64,000 nt of DNA, taken from Bacteroidota bacterium (GTDB taxonomy: Bacteria > Bacteroidota > Bacteroidia > Bacteroidales > JAADJA01). Location: assembly GCA_020444515.1 (NCBI GenBank), contig JAHLKX010000009.1, positions 62,001 through 126,000 on the forward strand, in the 5' to 3' direction. The first letter of the stretch is position 1, and each line of letters opens with the position of its first letter. Positions 19,042 through 27,300 of the stretch are shown here, piece by piece. The notes below the pieces were generated by a model. The model was given only the letters and a program-made list of their open reading frames with translations, searched no databases and was not told where the DNA came from. Made by a program: the position numbers and the translations under genes.

Positions 19042-19656
19042 TTATAATACTACAGGGAGTATAACAGCATCAATTACATGAATGATACCGTTTGAGGCAG
19101 AGATGTTAAAATTATCCGGATCGATGTTGGCCATATTTCCTACAGCGGTAATCTCAAGTTCTGGAGAAACATTAAAAGTTTCACCCAAAAGGGTTGTAAT
19201 TTGACGGGATCCTTTCTTAGGCACAACACTATTGGCTGTACGACGACCCTCAGTAACGTGATATAAAAGAACATCCAAAACCAGGTCAGCAGGCAAATCA
19301 GAAATTTGAGCCGCCGGATCATTGCCCAGAAGAGCTGCAAAAGCTTCATTGGTTGGGGCAAAAACAGTGTACTGATCTTTACCATTCAGGAACAGATCAA
19401 CCAAGCCTGCATTGAGTTGAGCATCTACATAAGACAGCGCAACAACGAGCGAATCAAATCCGCCGTTAATGGCAATTTCGGCAATGGAAAATTCTCCGGG
19501 AGCTGGAGCTCCGTTACCTTTTTTGAACATTTCTGTATCAGGATTTGTGTTTGAAGGAGCAACGGCTTCTTCTTTCGAACAACTGGTAAAAGCTACCGCT
19601 AGACCAAGAGCGATTGCCAGTGAGAGATTTCTTAAATTGAACTTTAAATTTTTCAT
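19042..19656 (-). CDS. Fasciclin-domain lipoprotein
   Basis: 204 residues. A lipoprotein signal peptide with lipobox AFTSC (Cys 26) and a linker lead into one FAS1 domain (about 55-204). The H1 motif is YTVFAPTNEAFAAL and the H2 region is NGIIHVIDAVILP, with YHV in between. FAS1 domains mediate adhesion or ligand binding at the surface. In Bacteroidota and other phyla such genes are often light- or stress-regulated alongside B12-MerR regulators; here a 19-bp motif shared with the neighbouring B12-MerR gene lies 58 bp upstream of the start. A good terminator follows, so it is monocistronic. Confidence 0.93.
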   Translation of the reverse strand: MKNLKFNLRNLSLAIALGLAVAFTSCSKEEAVAPSNTNPDTEMFKKGNGAPAPGEFSIAEIAINGGFDSLVVALSYVDAQLNAGLVDLFLNGKDQYTVFAPTNEAFAALLGNDPAAQISDLPADLVLDVLLYHVTEGRRTANSVVPKKGSRQITTLLGETFNVSPELEITAVGNMANIDPDNFNISASNGIIHVIDAVILPVVL

Positions 19657-19713
19657 AGGATTAATATTAATTGATTAAAATTTGTTTAACAGGAAAATAA
19701 CAAGAGAAAATAT

Positions 19714-19732
19714 TTTTTGTTTAAATTTGTTT
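19714..19732. promoter_or_regulatory. Second copy of the 19-bp A/T-rich motif, upstream of the fasciclin gene
   Basis: TTTTTGTTTAAATTTGTTT is the exact reverse complement of the motif at 17317-17335. A further AAATTTGTTT word lies at 19679-19688, 44 bp (about four helical turns) closer to the start codon. This spacing would suit a repressor binding repeated half-sites. Confidence 0.4.
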
Positions 19733-19989
19733 TAATTTTATTAAACATCACTACTCAAAAAATACTGATACCTCAGGCTATTATTGCTCTTGAAATAAAA
19801 TTCATAAAATTATGTATTTATCTATTTAATAGATTGTTATAAAAATAACAATAAATATATCAGGCAAATTTAACTGTTGAACCTCAATAATGATCACTGA
19901 TTATTTGTTTAATTAAGTAATATTATAACTAAACATTAATTCCTGAGATCAATCTCTTATTTCTGTCCGGGTAAATCTGTCAACCAAAT

Positions 19990-20205
19990 TTAAGGAAGCA
20001 TTGACCATTCTTTGTCAATCGCACTGATCAAAATATCATGAACAGCATATGCTATATGGTTAAGCAAAGACTGGTCCTGACAGGGAGCTGTATAGCGGTG
20101 AAATGAACACTGTATCGGACCTACCCACCCTGTTTCGCCTTGAACAGGGATCGCTGCAGCTATGTAATCGGGTAAAATGGTTTCGCTGGCTACCATACCG
20201 GGCAT
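19990..20205 (-). CDS. Short hypothetical ORF or gene fragment (71 aa)
   Basis: An unusually Gln/Pro/Cys-balanced sequence (PDYIAAAIPVQGETGWVGPI, CSFHRYTAPCQDQSLL) that reads like part of a folded enzyme rather than random translation. It has no signal peptide and no family I can name. It may be a remnant. The remainder of the 19657-20319 gap is A/T-rich and holds the fasciclin upstream motifs only. Confidence 0.25.
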   Translation of the reverse strand: MPGMVASETILPDYIAAAIPVQGETGWVGPIQCSFHRYTAPCQDQSLLNHIAYAVHDILISAIDKEWSMLP

Positions 20206-20319
20206 GGTGCGGGCTAACTTTAAGTTACATTCATTTACACGGTATCATGATTTGAATTTCCCCATGGGGTGTTTCAAAGGGGAAGCCCTCATTCATTATA
20301 CAAAAATGGAAACGACCGA

Positions 20320-21066
20320 CTATTTATATTTATTAAAGAGTTCCTGCAGCATCTCACGCTTACGGGAGGCAACAGGTATTTTAGAACCATCAGACAGGAT
20401 CAAAGTTCCACCATCCACCTTATCGAAATAACTCATGTGTTTGATATTGAAGATATGGGATTTATGAATGCGGTGGAATCCATGTTCCAATAAGGCTTCT
20501 TCGTATTCCTTTAAGGATTTGGTCATAACGATCTGGCGGCCATCTTTAATATAAAAGGTTGAGTAATTGCTGTAAGCTTCTATCCGGATTATATCGGCAA
20601 TACTGATCATATGCACCTGGTCACCCGACCTGAGCACCATGTGCTCCGTTTTTTCCATTTTATTGATGCTTTGATCAAGTGCTTTCTTATGCAGGCTCTC
20701 TTCAAAACGAATGATATCCACTGCTTTATTTATGGCCAGTGTCAGCTCTTCCGCTTGCAGAGGTTTGATCAGATAGTCGATGGCACCCAATTTTATAGCA
20801 TTAACGGCATGATCTATTCGGGAGGAGATAAAAACAATCTTAAAATCAGGCTTTTCAAATTGCCTTACCAATTCAAAGCCGCTGCCATCCGAAAGACGGG
20901 TATCAAGGATTACAAGGTCGGGTTCCTGTTCATTCACCAGTGCGACCCCCGACTTGATCCCTGTGGCACTTCCCGCCAGCTCAACATGCGGACAACATTC
21001 GGTGAGCACATTTGAAATCCGATCCAGTAATATGGAACCGTCTGCAACTATAACAGTCCTGATCAT
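20320..21066 (-). CDS. LytTR-family response regulator, orphan
   Basis: 248 residues from the Met at 21066; the longer frame from 21162 adds 32 residues not typical of a receiver domain. The receiver domain (about 1-120) has the phospho-acceptor D55 in LVILDTRLSDGSGFEL, SS near 81 and the conserved K101-P102 (YLIKPLQ). The N-terminal acidic pair, usually DD or DE, is reduced to A-D (VIVADGS), so Mg binding may be altered. The C-terminal LytTR DNA-binding domain (about 147-248) has ADIIRIEAYSNYSTFYI, RQIVMTKSLKEYE and FHRIHKSHIFNI. No LytS-type kinase is adjacent; the nearest gene is the giant L-domain protein downstream in the same orientation (143 bp). Confidence 0.9.
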   Translation of the reverse strand: MIRTVIVADGSILLDRISNVLTECCPHVELAGSATGIKSGVALVNEQEPDLVILDTRLSDGSGFELVRQFEKPDFKIVFISSRIDHAVNAIKLGAIDYLIKPLQAEELTLAINKAVDIIRFEESLHKKALDQSINKMEKTEHMVLRSGDQVHMISIADIIRIEAYSNYSTFYIKDGRQIVMTKSLKEYEEALLEHGFHRIHKSHIFNIKHMSYFDKVDGGTLILSDGSKIPVASRKREMLQELFNKYK

Positions 21067-21210
21067 AAATTCACTTTCCACAAAAATAGGATTTATCGGA
21101 TTTTTATGCAAAGCTTTTAAATAATCATTGGTTTTATTTTTTCTTAGTTTAATTGTAAACACAGTTCACTGGATTTATTCAATTATTTTTGATTAATTCA
21201 TGAAATATGC

Positions 21211-24200
21211 CTAGGGTTTAACTATTTTCTTTATTGTCATTTCATTTCCAATTTCAATTCTTAAAAAATACAATCCTGCAGGATAATTAGTCATGTTTAT
21301 TAGCATTCCATTTTCATTATTTGAAAATTGGTTTTTCTGCAAACAAATTCCCACTGCGCTGTAAAGGCCTATTTCAACGGGCTGTTTCCCCGCCGGGGCT
21401 AAAATGATCCTTGCCATATCCCTGACAGGATTCGGGAACACAGAGATTCCGCTGCCACTTATCTCATCAACCGAAGTGCACTCATCGATGACCACCTCAT
21501 AGGGGTCCGTTGTTGTGGAACAGAATCCATTGTCCTCCATGACGAGCACCGATCCTGCACCGGGCTCACCCCACTCCACAGTGATCAAAGGGGTGCCATT
21601 GCCGTCGATAATGGTGCCTCCCACCACTTCCCATGCAAAGGTGCTCCCCGCAATAGCTGATGTATAATAATCCTCGACATCGCCCTGGCAGACGAGCTCG
21701 AGGCCATTAATTGCAGGTGCGGGAACCTCATGGACAATGATGATTTCCTCCAGGGTGATGCTGCTGCTGGACGATCCGGCTGTCACTTCCAGGGTGACAT
21801 CGAATGAACCTGCATCAGCATAGGTTACCGTGGGATTCTGTTCTGTAGAGGTAGCAGGTGTTCCCCCTTCAAATGTCCAGAGCCAGGAATCAGGCTCGCC
21901 CGCAGACTCGTCAGTAAAAACCACCGACTCACCAGTGCAGATCTCATTGTTATCCACAGAGAACCCGGCAACCAGTATTTCCTGACAGGCTTCCTCCACC
22001 TCCTCCGGGCTGTTGCAGCCGGGGGCGTTATCATAGATTTCAATGGTTCCGTTTGGACTGGCAAGGTAATCACAAATGCTTTCAACTGCACAATTGGATA
22101 ATGCGCTGTTAGCATAGACAATCAAATCTTCGATAGAGTTTGGAGCCACATTATCCAACCCTGTTAAACTGGGAAGCGCAGCATTTCCAGAAATCCTAAG
22201 ATATCCCCCGATGGAGGTCACATTTTCAAGACCCGTTAAACTGGTCAGGGCATTGTTTTCATAAATCCAAAGGTATTCCCCGATGGAGGTCAGATTATCC
22301 AGCCCTGTTAAACTGGTCAGCGCATTGGCATGTGAAACCTCAAGGTATCCCCCGATGGAAGTCACATTTTCCAGCCCCGTTAAATTAATCAAGGCATTGT
22401 TGTATCCAACATTAAGGTGTCCCTCGATGGAAATCAAATAATCCAAACCCGTTAAACTGGTAAGGGCACTGTTATAGTCAACATCAAGATCTCCACCGAT
22501 GGAAGTCACATTTTCCAGAGCCATTATGCTGGTCAGAGTACCATTCCCTAAAATCTCAAGGTCTCCTCCGATAGAAGTCAGACTATTCAACCCCGTTAAA
22601 CTGCTTAGGGCATCGTTGCCGCCAACATTAAGATCTCCCCCAATGGAAGTCACATTTTCCAACCCCGTTAAACTGGTAAGGGCATCGTTGCCGCCAACAG
22701 AAAGGCTTCCCCCGATGGAGGTCACATTTTCAAGACCCGTTAAACTGGTCAGGGCATTGTTTTCATAAATCCAAAGGTATTCCCCGATGGAGGTCAGATT
22801 ATCCAGCCCTGTTAAACTGGTCAGGGCATTGTTTTCATAAATCCAAAGGTCTCCCCCGATGGAAGTCACATTATCCAGCCCGGTTAAACTAATCAGCGCA
22901 TCGTTGTATTCAACAGAAAGGTATCCCCCGATGGAAGTCAAATTATCCAGCCCGGTTAAACTAATCAGGGCATTGTTGAGTTCAACAGAAAAGTCTCCCC
23001 CGATGGAAGTCAGATTATCAAGCCCTGTTAAACTGGTCAGGGCAAAGTTAACGCGAATGACAATCCTTCCTCCGATGGAAGTCAATCCTTCAAGGGTGCT
23101 CAAATCTATTAAGGAATGGTTTCCATCAATAATCAAGCTGCCACCTATGGAATCGACATTGTTCAAGCCAGCCAGATTAATCAGTGAAATATTACCTCCA
23201 TATATTCCATCGCTACCTGAGGCTCCAATAATCAAATCTCCACCTATCCAGGACAGGTTGTCAAATCCATCTAAATTAGTCATTGATTCATTTTTATAAA
23301 ATGTCAAATCACCTCCTATTGAGTTTAAATTTTCCAATGCAGTTAAATTGTTTAAAATTGCATTGCCATGATATGTTGGAAGAATCATTCCAGTAACCAT
23401 TATTCCAATTTCCAATGATCCAATAATTTCCGTAATATTATCTAATCCATCAAGGCTTGTAAGAACATTATTTTCTGCAATTTTCAATCCGCCATTTATG
23501 GTTGTCAGACTTTCAAGTCCCGTAAGATCCATGAGGGATTGGTTGTATAGAAAGCTTACATCCCCGCCTACATAGCTCAGGTTGTTCAAACCTTCCAGGT
23601 TCATTAATTGAGCATTCCCGGGTATAAAATACGAACCAATATTGAGATTACCTTCTATGGTGGTAAGGCTTTCCAGGCCCGTTAGGCTAATGAGGGCATC
23701 ATTATGAGACATAAAAAAGTCTCCACCAATGAAAGTTAAATTATCCAGGCCTGTAAGGGAAGTTAGAGCACTATTACCTGTTTCAGGATACGCTCCCCCT
23801 ATACTAAGATTTCCTCCAACGGAAACCAGGTTATCAAGTCCCGTCAGACTGGTAAGGGTGTCATTTCCCTGTATTGCAAGGTTGCCTCCGATGGAAGTCA
23901 GATTATCCAGCCCAGTAAGACTGGTAAGGCCAGGATTACCTACATTCCAAACACCTATTGATAAATATCCCTCAATGTTTGTGATTACGCTTAATCCCTC
24001 AAGGTTGGTAATATCCTCACCATGGACCGTCACATCGCCTTCAATCTCCGTACACCCCGGGTAATTGATTTGAAAATTATCAATTTGCTCCTGTGTGGTA
24101 AAGGTGATCCCTTCGGGCAGGCAATGGGCTTCACAAGCTTCTTCCACCTCCTCCGGGCTGTTGCAGCCGGGAGCGTTATCATGGATTTCAATTGTACCAT

Positions 24201-25125
24201 TGGGTGTGGCAAGGTAATCGCAGATGCTTTGAATATCACAGGATGATAAGGAACTATTATACCCAATTTCTAAATTGTTAATGGATGCTGCATCTAAATT
24301 TCCCAAACTTGATATATCGGTTAAATTAGGATTTCCATAATAATCATAATTTCCTCCAATAGTTAAGTCTCCAGCTATTAAACTTAAGTTATCTAATCCC
24401 GTTAAACTTGTCAGAGCACTGTTGCTATAAATATCAAGGTATCCTCCGATGGAAGTAACATTTTCCAGTCCTGTTAAACTGGTCAGGGCATCGTTGTCGT
24501 ATATACTAAGATATCCCCCGATGGAAGTCAGATTCTCAAGGCCGGTCAGACTGGTCAGGGAAGCGGTGTAGCCAATCCAAAGGTCTCCCCCGATGGAAGT
24601 CACATTCTCCAGCCCTGTTAAACTGGTTAGAGCATTGCTGATGCCTACGCTAAGGCTTCCCCCGATGGAAGTCACATTTTCTAGCCCTGTTAAACTGGTT
24701 AGAGCATAGTTGAAGCCTACGGTAAGGTTTCCCCCAATGTAAGACAGATTCTCCAGCCCTGTTAAACTGGTCAGGGATTCGTTACATAATATTCCCATCG
24801 ACCCTCCAATAGATATAAGATTATTGAGGCCTTCCAGCGAAGTTAATAAGGGATTTACGAATCCCATATAATTATAGAGGCCAATTTTTAAATCTCCTCC
24901 GATGGAAGTCAGAACACTCAGTCCATTCAGGTTGGTAATATCGTATCCATTAATGGTGACATACCCTTCAATCTCTGTGCAGCCGGGGTAATTGGTTTGG
25001 AAATTATCAATTTGCTCCTGCGAATAAAAGTTGATACCTGCGGGCAGGCAGGAATCTTTGGTTTGAGCAAACAGTATTATTTGGCTCAAAACGAAAACGA
25101 TTGTAATTGTTAGTTTTTTACTCAT
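21211..25125 (-). CDS. Giant secreted L-domain (24-residue repeat) protein with PKD and T9SS tail
   Basis: 1304 residues. After the signal peptide (ending LFAQ) come two modules. Each opens with a Cys header (CLPAGINFYSQEQIDNFQ / CLPEGITFTTQEQIDNFQ, NYPGCTEIEG) and contains many tandem repeats of the form LTSLTGLxNLTSIGGxLxI, about 24 residues (72 bp) each. Each closes with a Cys cap (SICDYLxxPNGTIEI, DNAPGCNSPEEVEEAC). The pattern resembles receptor L-domain/leucine-rich beta-helices. Then follow a PKD domain (SVDNNEICTGESVVF...SFDVTLEV), a second Ig/PKD-like domain and a T9SS type-A sorting domain (ISVFPNPVRDMARI...KKIVKP). It is predicted to be exported and cell-surface attached, as an adhesin or ligand-binding protein (inference). 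The orphan LytTR gene lies upstream on the same strand and could regulate it. Confidence 0.92.
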   Translation of the reverse strand: MSKKLTITIVFVLSQIILFAQTKDSCLPAGINFYSQEQIDNFQTNYPGCTEIEGYVTINGYDITNLNGLSVLTSIGGDLKIGLYNYMGFVNPLLTSLEGLNNLISIGGSMGILCNESLTSLTGLENLSYIGGNLTVGFNYALTSLTGLENVTSIGGSLSVGISNALTSLTGLENVTSIGGDLWIGYTASLTSLTGLENLTSIGGYLSIYDNDALTSLTGLENVTSIGGYLDIYSNSALTSLTGLDNLSLIAGDLTIGGNYDYYGNPNLTDISSLGNLDAASINNLEIGYNSSLSSCDIQSICDYLATPNGTIEIHDNAPGCNSPEEVEEACEAHCLPEGITFTTQEQIDNFQINYPGCTEIEGDVTVHGEDITNLEGLSVITNIEGYLSIGVWNVGNPGLTSLTGLDNLTSIGGNLAIQGNDTLTSLTGLDNLVSVGGNLSIGGAYPETGNSALTSLTGLDNLTFIGGDFFMSHNDALISLTGLESLTTIEGNLNIGSYFIPGNAQLMNLEGLNNLSYVGGDVSFLYNQSLMDLTGLESLTTINGGLKIAENNVLTSLDGLDNITEIIGSLEIGIMVTGMILPTYHGNAILNNLTALENLNSIGGDLTFYKNESMTNLDGFDNLSWIGGDLIIGASGSDGIYGGNISLINLAGLNNVDSIGGSLIIDGNHSLIDLSTLEGLTSIGGRIVIRVNFALTSLTGLDNLTSIGGDFSVELNNALISLTGLDNLTSIGGYLSVEYNDALISLTGLDNVTSIGGDLWIYENNALTSLTGLDNLTSIGEYLWIYENNALTSLTGLENVTSIGGSLSVGGNDALTSLTGLENVTSIGGDLNVGGNDALSSLTGLNSLTSIGGDLEILGNGTLTSIMALENVTSIGGDLDVDYNSALTSLTGLDYLISIEGHLNVGYNNALINLTGLENVTSIGGYLEVSHANALTSLTGLDNLTSIGEYLWIYENNALTSLTGLENVTSIGGYLRISGNAALPSLTGLDNVAPNSIEDLIVYANSALSNCAVESICDYLASPNGTIEIYDNAPGCNSPEEVEEACQEILVAGFSVDNNEICTGESVVFTDESAGEPDSWLWTFEGGTPATSTEQNPTVTYADAGSFDVTLEVTAGSSSSSITLEEIIIVHEVPAPAINGLELVCQGDVEDYYTSAIAGSTFAWEVVGGTIIDGNGTPLITVEWGEPGAGSVLVMEDNGFCSTTTDPYEVVIDECTSVDEISGSGISVFPNPVRDMARIILAPAGKQPVEIGLYSAVGICLQKNQFSNNENGMLINMTNYPAGLYFLRIEIGNEMTIKKIVKP
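22204..22824. repeat. Two identical 117-bp blocks 504 bp apart inside the L-domain gene
   Basis: 22204-22320 and 22708-22824 are identical base for base. The offset is 504 bp, exactly seven 72-bp repeat units. They encode the same stretch NLTSIGEYLWIYENNALTSL and neighbours. This implies recent duplication or gene conversion, and homologous recombination between them would remove or add seven repeats in frame. Confidence 0.9.
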
Positions 25126-25448
25126 GACTTATAATTTTTTTATTTGTATTCGTGATTACTTCGTAATTCATGATATGCTTGTTTTTGATGATAGCGGGAT
25201 CCAGTTAATTTTTGATTGCTTAAAAAGCAGTGATCACTTACAAAGTAAATAGGATCCCATCCTTAAAATGAAAATATTATGAAAGCGCCCGGAAGATTTG
25301 AGGGAACGTATGGGTTTTTCGTGTAAACGTGCGGGTGAAATTATACGACCATATTCAGGACTTAAAGTAAAAGGAGAAATTCAGAAGAGAAATCAGGCTG
25401 GTAAAGAATTATTTTCTATTGGCCATGTGCATTTTTTGTTCTTTCAAT

Positions 25449-25518
25449 GGTACTCCTCCAAATCCCATTGCAAATCCATCTCTTCAAATAGGGTTTTGGC
25501 TTTTTCGAGGTAGTGGCA
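25449..25518 (-). pseudogene. 3'-end relic of a cyclase/AAA/TPR gene (copy 1)
   Basis: On minus this encodes HYLEKAKTLFEEMDLQWDLE-EY then a stop, almost the same as the last 25 codons of the complete gene at 27301-30714. Only the tail survives. The rest of 25126-25820 shows no gene I can support. Confidence 0.75.
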
Positions 25519-25820
25519 TAAAATGATCAATCAGTCCAATTTAATAGCTGGCTTAATGAAATAAACAAGATCAAACGGTATCTGCTAAGAACTCCCATAC
25601 ATTCTGGTGTTCAAATCCTTGAGGATGTTTGATCTTTATATCATCCATTGGTGTTCAAATAATTTATCTTATGAAAGTTTCTATTGCCTCCTTCATATGA
25701 TTTGAATATAATCGAATATATCGCAAATGGTGTTGATATTTTAGATTGTAATCAAAACTCCTTCAATTTTAATGATAATCTTTGATTATAACCAAAGATT
25801 TACACGATAGAAAATTAACC

Positions 25821-25945
25821 TTAACTTTTTTGAGAGTCAATAAACTTTCTATACTCCTCCAAATCCCACTGCAGGTCCATTTCTTCGAAAAAGGTTTTTG
25901 CTTTTGTAAGATAATAGCCGGCAGGAAGGCCGTTTAATTCGTAGA
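25821..25945 (-). pseudogene. 3'-end relic of a cyclase/AAA/TPR gene (copy 2)
   Basis: On minus it reads IYELNGLPAGYYLTKAKTFF, then EEMDLQWDLEEYRKFIDSQKS and stop, parallel to SKELNGHNASHYLEKAKTLF...EEYNKF at the end of the 27301-30714 gene. With copy 1 this makes three consecutive tails in one orientation, as expected from decayed tandem paralogues. Confidence 0.78.
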
Positions 25946-26018
25946 TACAAAAGTACAGATTAGAATTTGGATTTCTAATTTGCACAACATGTCAATATCA
26001 ATGGCTGATGATTAGAGT

Positions 26019-27227
26019 TTAGGGCTCACATAGGAAATCAACGATATTTTTTCTTACAATGCCATGCCTGGATTTATCCCAGTATTCGTCCATTGAAAGA
26101 ACCATTTTAGGGAAATTATCATTCACACGCATCAGGTTTCCAAACTCTCTCTCAACCGTTTTTTCGCTACTCAACAAGTAAGTAACCTGTATATATCTTT
26201 TTTCTTCTTGCTTTTCAGCAATAAAATCTATTTCAAGCTGACCTATCTGACCAACATAAATCGTGTATCCACGATTAAGTAAATCAATGAAAACAACATT
26301 TTCAAGTACTCCTGAAATATCATCGTCAGTATATCCAACAATACCGAATCTCAAGCCAGCATCAGTAGAATAATACTTCTCTGAATATTCAAGCACTTTT
26401 TTGCCTTTCAAGTCGTAACGCCGCACTTTGTGTATCATAAAAGCCTGGCTGAGGTAAAACAGGTAATTTTGTACCGTTTCAACGGAAATTTTGGTTCGCT
26501 GCGATTTAAGGTAATCGGCAATATTTTTAGCGGAAGTAATATTTCCACAATTGCTAAAAATAAACCGGGTAATTCTTTCAAGCTGTTCCACATCCCTGAT
26601 CTTATTGCGTAAAACAACATCTTTTAGCAGTGCACTATTAAAAATGGCATTCAGGTAAGGGAAAACAGCTTCGTCGGTGAGGGGCAATGAATGGATGCCG
26701 GGAAGGCCACCATAGCGCAGATATAGTTTAAACGAGTCGCCGGTATTTTCGCCAGGATTCGTTTGTGCCCTGACCTGTTTGAATTCTTTAAAAGAAAAAG
26801 GATAAACAGAAATTTCAACATACCTGCCTGCCAGCAGTGTAGAGAGTTCGGTCGAAAGCATCCGTGCATTCGAACCGGTAACGGTGATGTCATATGATCC
26901 CTCGGTAAAAAATGAATTTATTGCTTTTTCCCATTGGTCAATTTCCTGGATTTCATCAATCAGAAGATGCTTAACTCCAGCTTGCGGTGAGACTGTCTTT
27001 ATTATGAAATTGTAAAGCTCCTGATAATTTGAAATAAAATCAAACTCAAGAGATTCTTTGTTAATGAGCAGGATATTTTTTTTATCAACGCTAGACTCAA
27101 GAAGAAATTCGCGATATTGCCTGAGTAATACGCTCTTCCCCACCCTACGCATTCCGGAAATTATTTTAATAATAGGTTTCCCGGTGTAGATTTTGAGTTT
27201 ATCAAGATACGAAGTTCTTATAATCAT
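26019..27227 (-). CDS. AAA_14/DUF4143 ATPase
   Basis: 402 residues. Walker A is GMRRVGKS (25-32), Walker B is HLLIDEIQEI (D91-E92), the sensor-1-like region is ITVTGSNARML, and AGRYVEISVYPFSFKEF is typical of the family. The C-terminal DUF4143 (about 200-400) carries a PD-(D/E)xK-like pattern: E in VLENVVFIDLL, EIDFIA and IQVTY. These ATPases are widespread accessory genes often found near mobile or defence loci; their cellular role is unsettled. It is a single gene, inserted between a decayed tail copy (25821-25945) and the complete cyclase/AAA/TPR gene, and so may have arrived by insertion into the tandem paralogue array. Confidence 0.92.
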   Translation of the reverse strand: MIIRTSYLDKLKIYTGKPIIKIISGMRRVGKSVLLRQYREFLLESSVDKKNILLINKESLEFDFISNYQELYNFIIKTVSPQAGVKHLLIDEIQEIDQWEKAINSFFTEGSYDITVTGSNARMLSTELSTLLAGRYVEISVYPFSFKEFKQVRAQTNPGENTGDSFKLYLRYGGLPGIHSLPLTDEAVFPYLNAIFNSALLKDVVLRNKIRDVEQLERITRFIFSNCGNITSAKNIADYLKSQRTKISVETVQNYLFYLSQAFMIHKVRRYDLKGKKVLEYSEKYYSTDAGLRFGIVGYTDDDISGVLENVVFIDLLNRGYTIYVGQIGQLEIDFIAEKQEEKRYIQVTYLLSSEKTVEREFGNLMRVNDNFPKMVLSMDEYWDKSRHGIVRKNIVDFLCEP

Positions 27228-27300
27228 TTTCAGTTATAATTGAATAATGTCATAAAAATATAAATATATTTCGTTATAACCAAATATATTTTGCCAAACC

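Noticed and set aside
22499-24064. Several long plus-strand frames with MEV.LS.PVKL.RA repeats opposite the L-domain gene
   Set aside because: They are the antisense of the 72-bp coding repeats; periodic codons keep the complement open. The minus frame has signal peptide, cysteine caps and a T9SS tail.
21211-25125. CRISPR-like regular spacing of near-identical DNA
   Set aside because: The 72-bp period is contiguous protein-coding repeat with no unique spacers or leader and no cas genes.
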